From contig CAYRYO010000002.1 in the NCBI GenBank assembly GCA_964428475.1, forward strand, positions 30,053 to 94,052: a stretch of DNA of 64,000 bases, read 5' to 3'. Position 1 is the stretch's first letter. Every line of letters starts with the position of its first letter. Origin of the DNA: JARICQ01 sp964428475. GTDB taxonomy: Bacteria; Bacillota; Clostridia; Tissierellales; Tissierellaceae. The notes below the pieces were generated by a model. It ran no database searches and had not been told where the DNA came from. It saw only the letters and a list, made by a program, of their open reading frames with translations. Shown one piece after another: positions 44,089 to 52,077 of the stretch. Both the position numbers and the translations under genes were made by a program.

Positions 44089-44670
44089 GTGATAAATTAC
44101 AAACCAAGTAGACAAGAAGCGATGGAACTATTTAAAAAATACAATAAATCAGATAGCTTACTAAGACATGCACTTTCAGTTGAAGCTACTATGAAGCACT
44201 TTGCAGAATTATTAGGAGAAGAAGATATAGAAAAGTGGACTGTAGTAGGACTTATACATGATCTTGATTATGAAAAGTATCCAGATCAGCATTGTGTAAA
44301 GGTAAGAGAAATATTAACAGAAGAAAATTATCCTGAAGACTATATTAAAGCTGTAGAAAGTCATGGCTATAAGATATGTTCTGATGTGGAGCCTACTGAA
44401 AAGATGGAAAAAGTACTATATGCAATAGATGAACTTACGGGACTTATCACAGCAGTTGCACTACTTAGACCTAGCAAATCACTATTTGACCTAAAGCCAA
44501 AGTCAGTAACTAAAAAGTGGAAAGACAAAGCCTTTGCAGCAGGAGTTGATAGGGAGATTATTCAAAGAGGTATAGATATGTTGGGGATGGATAGAAATCA
44601 AGTAATAGAAGAAACGATAAATGCAATGAAAGATGTTGCGGATGAAATAGGACTTAGAGGAAATTTATAA
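44089..44670 (+). CDS. HD-superfamily (HDIG) hydrolase
   Basis: A 193-residue single-domain HD phosphohydrolase. Metal ligands are seen as LLRHALSVE (first His), VVGLIHDLDYEKYP (His-Asp) and VESHGY, with a further Asp in AIDELTGLI. Such proteins cleave phosphate esters of nucleotides or related compounds; the substrate is not shown. The start is GTG with AGAAGGGATAAA upstream, and a good promoter precedes it. It appears monocistronic. Confidence 0.9.
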   Translation: MINYKPSRQEAMELFKKYNKSDSLLRHALSVEATMKHFAELLGEEDIEKWTVVGLIHDLDYEKYPDQHCVKVREILTEENYPEDYIKAVESHGYKICSDVEPTEKMEKVLYAIDELTGLITAVALLRPSKSLFDLKPKSVTKKWKDKAFAAGVDREIIQRGIDMLGMDRNQVIEETINAMKDVADEIGLRGNL

Positions 44671-44792
44671 AATCATAATATCTTAAGGTGTTTTGATTTT
44701 ATAGAAATAAGGATTCTAAGAATATTTGAATTAATAGAACTAAATAGGGTAATAAATGATATATATAAATATTATTGTAATGGAGGGATTTT

Positions 44793-45200
44793 ATGTTGTA
44801 TTTTGCTTATGCAAGCAATTTAAGTAAAGAGTATATGATGTCTAGATGTCCAAATGCTACAGCTGTAAAAAAGGTAGTTTTGAAAAATTACAAGCTGGTA
44901 TTTAACGAATTAGCAGATATAATACAACATGATGAGGATTATGTACTTGGAGCATTGTATGTTATATCAAAACAAGATTTAGAAGAGCTCGATAGATTGG
45001 AAGGCTACCCAGACCTCTATGATAGGATCGTAGTTGAAGTAGAAGATGAAAATGGTGGCAAGTACGATGCTTATGCATATACTATGGTTGAAAAAAACTT
45101 GGAAAATCCACCAGAACATTATTATAAGATTTTATTAGATGGATACAAAGACTGGAATCTTTCACAGGAAAACCTTGAAAAGGCAAAGAATAAAGAATAA
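44793..45200 (+). CDS. Gamma-glutamylcyclotransferase-like (AIG2/GGCT) protein
   Basis: A 135-residue GGCT-fold protein. The N-terminal loop is YFAYASNLS, where YGSNL is usual (Ala replaces Gly). The catalytic Glu is expected in LDRLEGYPDLYDR, which is conserved. Family members convert gamma-glutamyl amines to 5-oxoproline or act in related side-chain clean-up. The ATG follows AATGGAGGG. It ends 10 bases before the carbonic-anhydrase-like gene, so the two form an operon. Confidence 0.85.
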   Translation: MLYFAYASNLSKEYMMSRCPNATAVKKVVLKNYKLVFNELADIIQHDEDYVLGALYVISKQDLEELDRLEGYPDLYDRIVVEVEDENGGKYDAYAYTMVEKNLENPPEHYYKILLDGYKDWNLSQENLEKAKNKE

Positions 45201-45210
45201 GGAGATATAT

Positions 45211-45717
45211 ATGATAAAGGATTTAAAGGATAAAAAATTAAATATAGATAGTGATACTTTTATAGCTGAGTCCTCAGATCTTCTTGGAGATGTGACTATA
45301 GGTAGGGCTAGTAGTATATGGTATAGTTCGGTAGTTCGTGGAGATATGAGTTATATAAAGATTGGAGAATGCACAAATATCCAAGATAATGTAACGATTC
45401 ATGTAGATACTGATATTCCATGTATAATAGGAAATCATGTAACTATAGGTCACAATGCCGTAGTACATGGTTGTGAAATAGGAAATAATACATTGATAGG
45501 TATGGGTGCAATTATTTTAGATAAAGCTAAAATAGGAGACAATTGCATAATAGGTGCAGGGACTCTAATTACGGAGGGAGTGGTTATACCACCTAATTCT
45601 CTAGTGGTAGGATCTCCTGGGAAAATAAAAAGACAAGTGACAGAAATCGAAGTGAAAACAGTAAAAGAAAATGCACTTAGATATGAAAGATTATGGAAAG
45701 ATGAGCATGTAGATTAA
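45211..45717 (+). CDS. Gamma-carbonic anhydrase-like hexapeptide-repeat protein
   Basis: A 168-residue left-handed beta-helix protein. Hexapeptide repeats run from about residue 20 to 130 (LLGDVTIGRASSIWY... IGDNCIIGAGTLI). The three zinc-binding His residues of gamma carbonic anhydrases are present: one in VTIHVD and two in TIGHNAVVHGC. A C-terminal helix follows. Bacterial YrdA/CaiE-type homologues often lack measurable anhydrase activity, so the function is only probable. The ATG at 45211 follows AATAAGGAGA. A terminator follows. Confidence 0.88.
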   Translation: MIKDLKDKKLNIDSDTFIAESSDLLGDVTIGRASSIWYSSVVRGDMSYIKIGECTNIQDNVTIHVDTDIPCIIGNHVTIGHNAVVHGCEIGNNTLIGMGAIILDKAKIGDNCIIGAGTLITEGVVIPPNSLVVGSPGKIKRQVTEIEVKTVKENALRYERLWKDEHVD

Positions 45718-45743
45718 CCCTCTCATATGAAGAGGGTTTTTTT
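45716..45743 (+). terminator. Terminator after the carbonic-anhydrase-like gene
   Basis: AACCCTCT (45716-45723) pairs with AGAGGGTT (45731-45738) and is followed by a T-run. Confidence 0.9.
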
Positions 45744-45840
45744 ATACAAAAACTTATCTTTGAATTAACAGAAATTATTGTTATAATAGATAGTGTTTGG
45801 TATGATAGTTACAGCAATAAATATAAGATAGGAGGTAAAA

Positions 45841-46104
45841 ATGATACTTTATACAGCTCTATTAACGACTATAGACAAAGAAAAAGATGATGAAGTGCTA
45901 GAAGAACACAAGGCATATCTTAAAAAGTATATTGATGAAGGTAAAATATTTGCAAAGGGACCTTTTACAGATCACAGTGGTGGACTGGTTATTTATAGTG
46001 TAGAAGACATAGATGAAGCTAAGAGGATAATTGAAAATGATCCTGTAATCAAATATAGTTCTAGAGATTATGTTTTAAAAGAATGGAAAAGCAATATTGA
46101 CTAG
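45841..46104 (+). CDS. YciI-like protein
   Basis: An 87-residue ferredoxin-like-fold protein of the YciI family. The strand-helix pattern is clear, with EEHKAYLKKYIDEGKIFAKGPFTDHSGGLVIYSV containing the conserved His and the Gly-Pro turn. The fold's proposed active His/Asp pair is present, but no reaction is established for this type. The ATG has AGGAGG upstream. It lies 19 bases before the metallopeptidase gene and is likely in one operon with it. Confidence 0.85.
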   Translation: MILYTALLTTIDKEKDDEVLEEHKAYLKKYIDEGKIFAKGPFTDHSGGLVIYSVEDIDEAKRIIENDPVIKYSSRDYVLKEWKSNID

Positions 46105-46123
46105 TATATTAAGGAGAGAAAAT

Positions 46124-46501
46124 ATGAACGAATTCCCAAGTATTGATGATGTACATGAAATATTAGATGATATATCAGAAGAACTTCCAAAAGATTTTTT
46201 CAAAGAGCTCAATGAAGGAGTAGTGCTTTTACCCGAGATAAAGCTACATCCAGAAAGCAGAGAAAATGATAGGCTTTATGTAATGGGGAAATATGTAAGG
46301 AGTATTACAGGTAGACATATTGCAATATACTATGGTTCTTTTGAACGAGTTTACCCTAATATATCAGTAGAAAGATTGAAAACAAAGTTAAGAGAGACAT
46401 TGATACATGAATTTATACATCACATGGAATCACTTGCTGGGGAAAAAGGACTAGAAATAAAAGATGCTGAAGATATGCATAGGTATAGAAACAAAAGATA
46501 A
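46124..46501 (+). CDS. Zincin-like metallopeptidase family protein
   Basis: A 125-residue minimal zincin. The zinc site is LIHEFIHHMES (HExxHH), with a later Glu/Asp in IKDAEDMHRYR as possible third ligand. Proteins of this small family (formerly DUF1025) have the peptidase core fold without large additional domains; substrates are unknown. No signal peptide is present. The ATG at 46124 follows TTAAGGAGAG; an in-frame ATG at 46097 lies inside the YciI-like gene and lacks a site. Confidence 0.85.
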   Translation: MNEFPSIDDVHEILDDISEELPKDFFKELNEGVVLLPEIKLHPESRENDRLYVMGKYVRSITGRHIAIYYGSFERVYPNISVERLKTKLRETLIHEFIHHMESLAGEKGLEIKDAEDMHRYRNKR

Positions 46502-46587
46502 ACTTTCATATTTTCACATAAAATGACCATAATTATATTGTATAATGAATTATAAAGTAATTATAATAAAAAATTGGAGGAATTAGG

Positions 46588-47508
46588 ATGCGAAAGGGTT
46601 TTAAAAACAAAAGGGCTATTAGCTATATAGCATTATTAATATTGGTAGTTGGAGTAATTACAATTACTGGATGTAGTGCAGATGGAGATAGTTCAAGCAA
46701 AGGAAATGATAATGGAGAAGCAGTTGCAGAAGTAAATGGTGTAGCAATAAGCAAGGATGAACTATATGATTTAATGTTAGAGCAAAATGGAACTCAAATG
46801 CTTGATGCTCTTATAGTAGAAAAGGTAGTGGATTTTGAAATAGACAAAGAAAAGATAGAAATATCTGATGAAGATATTCAAGGCGAAATAGATAGTATGA
46901 AAGAGTATTATGGTGGAGAAGAATCTTTTAATATGGCACTTGCTCAAGCTGGTTTAGCTGAAGAAGATATGAAAGAAGATATCAAGATGAACCTCAAGCT
47001 TAAAGCAGTGGTAGAGCCATATATCGAAATAAGTGAAGAGGATATGAAGGCGTATTTTGAAGAAAACAAAGAATCACTGGGTGAAGCTGAAGAAGTTAAA
47101 GCAAGTCATATACTTGTAGAAAGTGAAGAAACTGCAAAAGAAGTAAAAGCTAAATTAAATGATGGAGGAGATTTTGCTGAGCTTGCAGGAGAATACTCCA
47201 CAGATCAAGGAAGCAAAGACAGTGGCGGAGAGCTAGGTTACTTTGGAAGGGGACGAATGGTTCCAGAATTTGAAGAGGTAGCATTTAGCACTAAAACTGG
47301 TGAAATAAGTGATATTGTTAAGACTAGCCATGGATACCATATAATAAAGGTAGAAGATAAAAAAGAAGCAAAAGAAGCTACTTTTGAAGATTCAAAAGAA
47401 GAGATAAAAGATATATTGGTAGATAATCAAATGGGTCAGGCTTATCAAATGTGGTATCAAGAAAAAATGGGTGAATATGAGATTAAAAATTATTTAATAG
47501 AAGAATAA
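46588..47508 (+). CDS. prsA: PrsA-like foldase lipoprotein (parvulin peptidyl-prolyl isomerase)
   Basis: A 306-residue lipoprotein. The signal peptide ends in ITGC (Cys near residue 29). A SurA-N-like helical part (about 45-160) carries AEVNGVAISKDELYDLML. The parvulin domain is at about 165-260: VKASHILVESEE, GELGYFGRGRMVPEFEEVAF and GYHIIKVEDK. A short helical C-terminus follows. It is tethered outside the membrane and assists folding of secreted proteins, such as the SLH and GHL10 proteins here. ATG behind TTGGAGGA. A long hairpin terminates the gene. Confidence 0.92.
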   Translation: MRKGFKNKRAISYIALLILVVGVITITGCSADGDSSSKGNDNGEAVAEVNGVAISKDELYDLMLEQNGTQMLDALIVEKVVDFEIDKEKIEISDEDIQGEIDSMKEYYGGEESFNMALAQAGLAEEDMKEDIKMNLKLKAVVEPYIEISEEDMKAYFEENKESLGEAEEVKASHILVESEETAKEVKAKLNDGGDFAELAGEYSTDQGSKDSGGELGYFGRGRMVPEFEEVAFSTKTGEISDIVKTSHGYHIIKVEDKKEAKEATFEDSKEEIKDILVDNQMGQAYQMWYQEKMGEYEIKNYLIEE

Positions 47509-47543
47509 AATTTTACAAAAAATCTTTGTGTCAATAACATTAT

Positions 47544-47604
47544 ACCTCCAAAGTAGACAATCTAATTAATTTAAATTAGATTATCTACTTGGAGGTGTTT
47601 TTTA
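47544..47604 (+). terminator. Long hairpin terminator after prsA
   Basis: A stem of about 22 bp, starting ACCTCCA (47544) and ending TGGAGGT (near 47596), with one bulge and one mismatch, is followed by a T-run. Confidence 0.82.
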
Positions 47605-47717
47605 TTTAAATAAATTGCGAAGAATATAAATATGAGATATTATATAGTAGATAAAGTGAAATTAAGAACCTGATTAGATTTTAAAATCCATCAAATAAAA
47701 CTTTGAAGGGAGAAACC

Positions 47718-49139
47718 ATGTTATTTAGCAGCTTGATATTTTTATTTGTTTTCTTGCCATTAGTTATACTTTTTTATTACATATCTCCTAGAAGAGTCAG
47801 GAATCTAGTGCTGTTGGTATTTAGTTTGTTTTTCTATGCATATGGGGAACCCAGATATATATTTATAATGTTACTTTCAATTTCTATAAATTATATAATG
47901 GGATTTTTAGTAGATATATATAGAAATCACAAGAATATTATTAGATTTTTAATGTTTTTGACAGTGGCTATGAATATATCTATAATAGGATACTATAAAT
48001 ATGCTAATTTTTTAATTTCAAATTTTAATCAGATTTTCAATCTAAACCATGATATTTTAAACATAATAATGCCTATAGGTATATCTTTTTTTACATTTCA
48101 AGGACTTAGCTATGTAATAGATGTATATAGGGAAGATGGAAAGGTGCAAAGGAATCCCTTAAATGTGGCATTATATATATCATTTTTTCCTCAGCTTATA
48201 GCTGGGCCAATAGTTAGATATGAGACAATTGCAGATCAAATAGATTCTAGGCAAGAGACATTAAGCGGTTTTTCTTATGGAGTTGAAAGATTTATAATAG
48301 GACTAAGCAAAAAAATCCTCATCGCAAATACAGTGGGATTAATTGCAGATGAAATATTTAATATGGGTCTAGGCAATATGTCTATAGTTCTTTCATGGAT
48401 AGGAATTATCTCATATACACTACAGATTTACTTTGATTTTTCGGGGTATTCAGATATGGCAATAGGTTTAGGTAGCATGTTTGGATTTGAATTTCTAGAG
48501 AATTTTAATTATCCATATATATCTACATCTATCACAGAGTTTTGGAGAAGATGGCATATCTCGCTTTCCACTTGGTTTAGAGATTATATTTATATTCCAT
48601 TGGGTGGAAATAGGGTTAAAACTTCTAGATTTTTATTTAATATATTTATTGTATGGTTTTTAACCGGACTGTGGCATGGAGCTAGTTGGAATTTTATACT
48701 GTGGGGACTTTATTATGGACTGATATTAATAATTGAAAAGATGGCACTAGGGAAGTATATAAAAAGAATGCCAAAACTTTTTCAACATATATATACTATT
48801 GTTTTGGTAATGATAGGTTGGGTCCTATTTAGATCTGAAAATATAGCCCATGCAAGGGATTACTTGGGAATTATGTTTGGAATGGGAAATTATCAATTTA
48901 TAAACATCAAGAGTCTATATTACTTGATAGAATATAAATATGCTTTTATAATAGGGATATTATTTTCAATGCCTATTTATCCTTATGTAATAGAAAAGCT
49001 AAATAATATAAAAACTGGCTGGATTAGTATACTTGTAAGAGATTATATAAAAGGAGTCCTACTCATACTTTTATTTTTGCTTTGTATGATGTATCTTATC
49101 AATTCAACATTTAATCCATTTATATACTTTAGATTTTAA
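47718..49139 (+). CDS. MBOAT family O-acyltransferase (AlgI/DltB-like)
   Basis: A 473-residue polytopic membrane enzyme with about eleven helices. The MBOAT core contains SFFTFQGLSYVIDVYR, FFPQLIAGPIVRY, the conserved RRWHISLSTWFRDYIYIPLGG and the catalytic His in FLTGLWHGASWNFILWG. It would move acyl groups across the membrane onto an extracellular glycan. Such genes are normally followed by a DHHW/AlgJ-like partner; here only a short open fragment follows, so the partner is missing. The ATG at 47718 is behind AAGGGAG; an in-frame TTG at 47703 overlaps that site. Confidence 0.92.
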   Translation: MLFSSLIFLFVFLPLVILFYYISPRRVRNLVLLVFSLFFYAYGEPRYIFIMLLSISINYIMGFLVDIYRNHKNIIRFLMFLTVAMNISIIGYYKYANFLISNFNQIFNLNHDILNIIMPIGISFFTFQGLSYVIDVYREDGKVQRNPLNVALYISFFPQLIAGPIVRYETIADQIDSRQETLSGFSYGVERFIIGLSKKILIANTVGLIADEIFNMGLGNMSIVLSWIGIISYTLQIYFDFSGYSDMAIGLGSMFGFEFLENFNYPYISTSITEFWRRWHISLSTWFRDYIYIPLGGNRVKTSRFLFNIFIVWFLTGLWHGASWNFILWGLYYGLILIIEKMALGKYIKRMPKLFQHIYTIVLVMIGWVLFRSENIAHARDYLGIMFGMGNYQFINIKSLYYLIEYKYAFIIGILFSMPIYPYVIEKLNNIKTGWISILVRDYIKGVLLILLFLLCMMYLINSTFNPFIYFRF

Positions 49140-49225
49140 AAAACACAAGGAAGCGGTATGTTGAAGATACAGAGTTCTTGAAGTATCTGGTGCAGATAGT
49201 AGAGAAGGAAACAAAAGATAAATAA
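49139..49225 (+). pseudogene. C-terminal gene fragment without a start
   Basis: The frame directly after the MBOAT stop reads RKRYVEDTEFLKYLVQIV followed by EKETKDK and a TAA at 49223-49225. It has no ATG/GTG and no ribosome site, yet the composition looks protein-like (amphipathic helix, Lys/Glu tail). I take it as the possible tail of a deleted gene. I cannot identify the family. Confidence 0.3.
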
Positions 49226-49243
49226 CCTAAAGGAGATCACTTA

Positions 49244-49729
49244 ATGCAGATATTACTAACAGAGTTACTCAATTTTTTATCAATAGAATTTACAGTGATG
49301 CTAGTAGCTGCGTTACCCATAATAGAGCTTAGAGGTGCAATCCCAGTGGGCATATCCCTCGGGTTGTCTCCTATACATTCTACTATCATTAGTTTTATAG
49401 GTAGCATGATTCCTGTTCCTTTTATCTTATTTACTATTAGGCCCATATTTAATTATATGAAGACTACTCGAACATTTAAAAAACTAATACATAAGCTTAC
49501 AGATAAATCTATGAATGGTAGTGGTAGGATACAAAGATATGGTTATTGGGGACTGCTATTATTTGTAGCCACTCCATTACCAGGGACAGGAGTATGGAGT
49601 GGATCTTTAGCTGCTGCACTTCTTGATATGAGATTTAAATGGGCCTTTCCAACTATATTTATAGGGAATTTGATAGCTGGGCTTTTGATTATGCTTTTGA
49701 GTCATGGAGTAGTTAGTGTGTTTCAGTAG
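49244..49729 (+). CDS. Small multi-drug export family membrane protein (COG2426)
   Basis: A 161-residue integral membrane protein with four to five helices. ALPIIELRGAIPVGISLGLSP near residue 25 and LLLFVATPLPGTGVWSGSLAAALL near residue 105 are the two family signatures, related to the DedA/SNARE-associated re-entrant loop style. Despite the family name, transport of drugs is not shown for most members. The ATG has AAAGGAGATC upstream. The decayed gene downstream does not belong to it. Confidence 0.88.
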   Translation: MQILLTELLNFLSIEFTVMLVAALPIIELRGAIPVGISLGLSPIHSTIISFIGSMIPVPFILFTIRPIFNYMKTTRTFKKLIHKLTDKSMNGSGRIQRYGYWGLLLFVATPLPGTGVWSGSLAAALLDMRFKWAFPTIFIGNLIAGLLIMLLSHGVVSVFQ

Positions 49730-50051
49730 AGTATCTGATTGGATTTGAACGTTTAGTTAAAATTGTGTCCAAGATAGGGAGCTATACTAGGTGCTAGCGC
49801 ATTAATTCTTACTATTATAGTCATGAATACAGCCATGCTACTTAACGCAGAAGAAATTGCTAGCCTTGAAATCCCAGTGCTATATTTGGCAAAAAAGAGG
49901 AAACCGAATCTTTGCAGTCTTTGTTGCAATCTTAGTATTTGTTTTGGGTCTGTTTTCTTTTAGTGGTCTTATGAGCGTGTTTTATCCTTTAGTGGGATAT
50001 CTAGGATTAATTTATATTGGGCTTGTAATATATAAGGAAATAAAGCTGTGA
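49730..50051 (+). pseudogene. Decayed C-terminal part of a YkvI-like membrane protein gene
   Basis: Three pieces of one protein lie in different frames. First comes EYLIGFERLVKIVSKIG. After a frame change near 49780 comes GAILGASALILTIIVMNTAM and LLNAEEIASLEIPVLYLAKK. After another change near 49890 comes GNRIFAVFVAILVFVLGLFS, ending in FYPLVGYLGLIYIGLVIYKE before TGA at 50049-50051. The order matches the C-terminal half of YkvI-type transporters with an internal deletion. The N-terminal half is absent. The family name is tentative; that the gene is broken is clear. Confidence 0.65.
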
Positions 50052-50078
50052 CCCTTCCAGGGAATCACAGCTTTATTT
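50038..50078. terminator. Bidirectional terminator
   Basis: A perfect 14-bp stem (50038-50051 with 50065-50078) with a CCCT/AGGG mini-stem in the loop separates the pseudogene from the convergent binding-protein gene. Confidence 0.85.
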
Positions 50079-50080
50079 CT

Positions 50081-51082
50081 CTACTTCATAGCTTTTTCAG
50101 CAAACTCTGTAGTTACTATCTTTTCATATGGAGCTCTTTCGTCTAGTTCGCCTGCCAGTTCCATGATATTCATCAGATGATTCAATCCTTCTTCGGTTAT
50201 TATTAAATCAGGTTTCCAAGAATCTTGGTCTCTATATCTTTCTATCAGTTTTACAAGTACATCTTTTTCAGTATCAGGAAACTGAGGAAGCACTGCTTCT
50301 GCTATTTCTTCGCTACTATGTTCATTTACCCAGACCATACCCTTGTATATTGCATTTGTAAATTTTTGAACTATTTCTGGGTTCTTTTCAATATAATCCT
50401 TTGTAGCAGAATAACAGGTATATGGGATATATCCACCTTCCTCTCCAATAGAAGCCACTACATAGCCCTTACCTTCTTTTTCTAAGCTAGCAGCTACAGG
50501 TTCAAAGAGAGTTACATAGTCGCCTTCTCCGCCTACAAAAGCCCCTGCCATTACATCAAATTGTATATCTGTCCTTACTTCTAAATCTTCCCCTATGATT
50601 AACCCCTTGTCTTTAATTACATATTCAAGTGTCATCTCAGGCATTCCACCTTTTCTGCCACCGATTACTGTTTTCCCCTTTAATTTGTCAAATGTAAAGT
50701 TGTCATCTTTTTCTCTAGCTACTAGAAAAGAACCATCTCTTTGAGTAAGTTGCGCAAAGTTAACTGCGTAATTATCTCTACCCTGACTGTGTACATAAAC
50801 AGAAGCTTCAGGGCCCATAAATCCTATATCGGCCTCCCCACTTAAGAGTGCAGTCATACATTTATCTGCACCTTTACCATTTGTAAGTTCCACATTCAAA
50901 CCTTCTTCTTCAAAAAAACCTTGTGTTAAAGCCACGTATTGTGGGGTATAAAATAGTGAATGGGTTACTTCTATTAGTCTTACCTTTTGAAGTTCACTGT
51001 CTTTGTTACACGCTGTTAATCCTAGGGTTGTTAAAATTACTAATACTAAGATAATGCTAATCCTTTTTATAAATCTTGACAT
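50081..51082 (-). CDS. ABC transporter substrate-binding lipoprotein (NMT1/SsuA/ThiY-like)
   Basis: A 333-residue lipoprotein with lipobox GLTAC (Cys near residue 25). The mature protein matches the NMT1-like fold: SLFYTPQYVALTQGFFEEEGLNVEL, then ALLSGEADIGFMGPEASVYV and LKGKTVIGGRKGGMPEM. Ligands of this group include sulfonates, nitrate, thiamine precursors and riboflavin; none is indicated. No permease or ATPase gene adjoins it, so it is an orphan or works with a distant transporter. The ATG follows TTAGGAGTGAT. Divergent from pgsA. Confidence 0.9.
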   Translation of the reverse strand: MSRFIKRISIILVLVILTTLGLTACNKDSELQKVRLIEVTHSLFYTPQYVALTQGFFEEEGLNVELTNGKGADKCMTALLSGEADIGFMGPEASVYVHSQGRDNYAVNFAQLTQRDGSFLVAREKDDNFTFDKLKGKTVIGGRKGGMPEMTLEYVIKDKGLIIGEDLEVRTDIQFDVMAGAFVGGEGDYVTLFEPVAASLEKEGKGYVVASIGEEGGYIPYTCYSATKDYIEKNPEIVQKFTNAIYKGMVWVNEHSSEEIAEAVLPQFPDTEKDVLVKLIERYRDQDSWKPDLIITEEGLNHLMNIMELAGELDERAPYEKIVTTEFAEKAMK

Positions 51083-51182
51083 TGTATCACTCCTAACTAA
51101 TATAGTATACGAAAAACCTGTTTAATGTTATAATATTCTAAATGGATGTAAGAGTGACAAATTAATAAATATGGAGGAAGAC

Positions 51183-51734
51183 ATGAAAAAAAGTTGGATA
51201 AACATACCTAATGCACTTACTATACTTAGGATATTATTGGTTCCTGTATACCTATATGTCTATTATTCAGGGTCTGAAAACAATGTTCTTTTTGCGGGGT
51301 TTATATTTATACTTGCAGGAATATCTGATGTACTAGATGGATACATAGCTAGGAAATATGATTTAGGAACAAAACTAGGGGTAATACTTGATCCCTTTGC
51401 AGATAAATTGATGATTTTCACTATACTTATTACCTTTGCTAGATCGGGAATAATACATATGTGGATACTTATGGCACTAGGTATAAAAGAAACAATAATG
51501 ATAATTGGGGGAGGAATATTATATTTATTTAAAGGAAGGCAAGTATTACCTTCAGATAAATTTGGAAAAACAGCTACAGTGTCTTTCTATGCAGCAACAC
51601 TATCAGTAGTATTTAAACTTCCAAGGATTATGTCTATTATCTTATTCATAATTACAGTAGCATTTAATTTAGTAGCATTTGTAAATTATTTGTTGATATA
51701 TATAAAGATAAGGAATCAATCGGTAGAAGAGTAA
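51183..51734 (+). CDS. pgsA: CDP-diacylglycerol-glycerol-3-phosphate 3-phosphatidyltransferase
   Basis: A 183-residue membrane enzyme making phosphatidylglycerophosphate, the precursor of PG and cardiolipin. The CDP-alcohol phosphotransferase signature is intact in SDVLDGYIARKYDLGTKLG followed by VILDPFADKL (pattern DGxxARxxxxxxxxGxxxDxxxD). Five to six helices are predicted, and the start NIPNALTILRILLVPVYL is typical. The ATG at 51183 has ATGGAGGAAG upstream; the in-frame ATG at 51171 overlaps that site. Works in the same pathway as the cls gene at 5.4 kb. Confidence 0.95.
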   Translation: MKKSWINIPNALTILRILLVPVYLYVYYSGSENNVLFAGFIFILAGISDVLDGYIARKYDLGTKLGVILDPFADKLMIFTILITFARSGIIHMWILMALGIKETIMIIGGGILYLFKGRQVLPSDKFGKTATVSFYAATLSVVFKLPRIMSIILFIITVAFNLVAFVNYLLIYIKIRNQSVEE

Positions 51735-51755
51735 TGGAAAAACGTATTTTAATAG

Positions 51756-51784
51756 TTGACAAACACACATCATATATATATAAT
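51756..51784 (+). promoter_or_regulatory. Consensus sigma-A promoter of the valS leader
   Basis: TTGACA (51756-51761), 17-base spacer, TATAAT (51779-51784): a perfect consensus match placed just before the T-box leader. Confidence 0.88.
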
Positions 51785-51810
51785 TAAATCAATAATTTTA
51801 TATTTTGCTT

Positions 51811-52042
51811 TGAAAAAGAGGAGTAGACAAATACGGCCTACAGAGAGAGGACTATAGCTGAGAAGTTCTTAGGATAAATATTTGTTGAATGTAGCTTTTG
51901 AGCATTCATGCTGAATAGAGTAAGCTTGAAGGGACTAAACCCTTATATTTATCTAAGAGCCATGAATAAGGTATTCATGGAATTAAGGTGGCACCGCGAA
52001 TTACCCTTCGTCCTTATTGAAAAATAAGAACGAAGGGTTTTT
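51811..52042 (+). promoter_or_regulatory. T-box riboswitch, valine specifier GUA
   Basis: The T-box core AAGGTGGCACCGCG is at 51985-51998. Stem I can be drawn with AAAAG (51814-51818) pairing CTTTT behind the specifier loop and ACAAAT (51828-51833) pairing ATTTGT. The 5' side of the loop carries AGTAG, and the 3' side TGAATGTAG presents GTA (51891-51893) as the specifier, a Val codon that fits valS downstream. The AGAGAGAGGA motif follows. An intrinsic terminator (52004-52042) closes the leader. Uncharged tRNA-Val would stabilise the antiterminator. Confidence 0.93.
52004..52042 (+). terminator. Regulated terminator of the valine T-box
   Basis: CCCTTCGT-x-CTTATT pairs with AATAAG-x-ACGAAGGG and runs into a T-tract, 36 bases before the valS ATG. 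Confidence 0.9.
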
Positions 52043-52077
52043 ATATTTAAAAAAACAAGGCACAAAGGAGGATTTAT

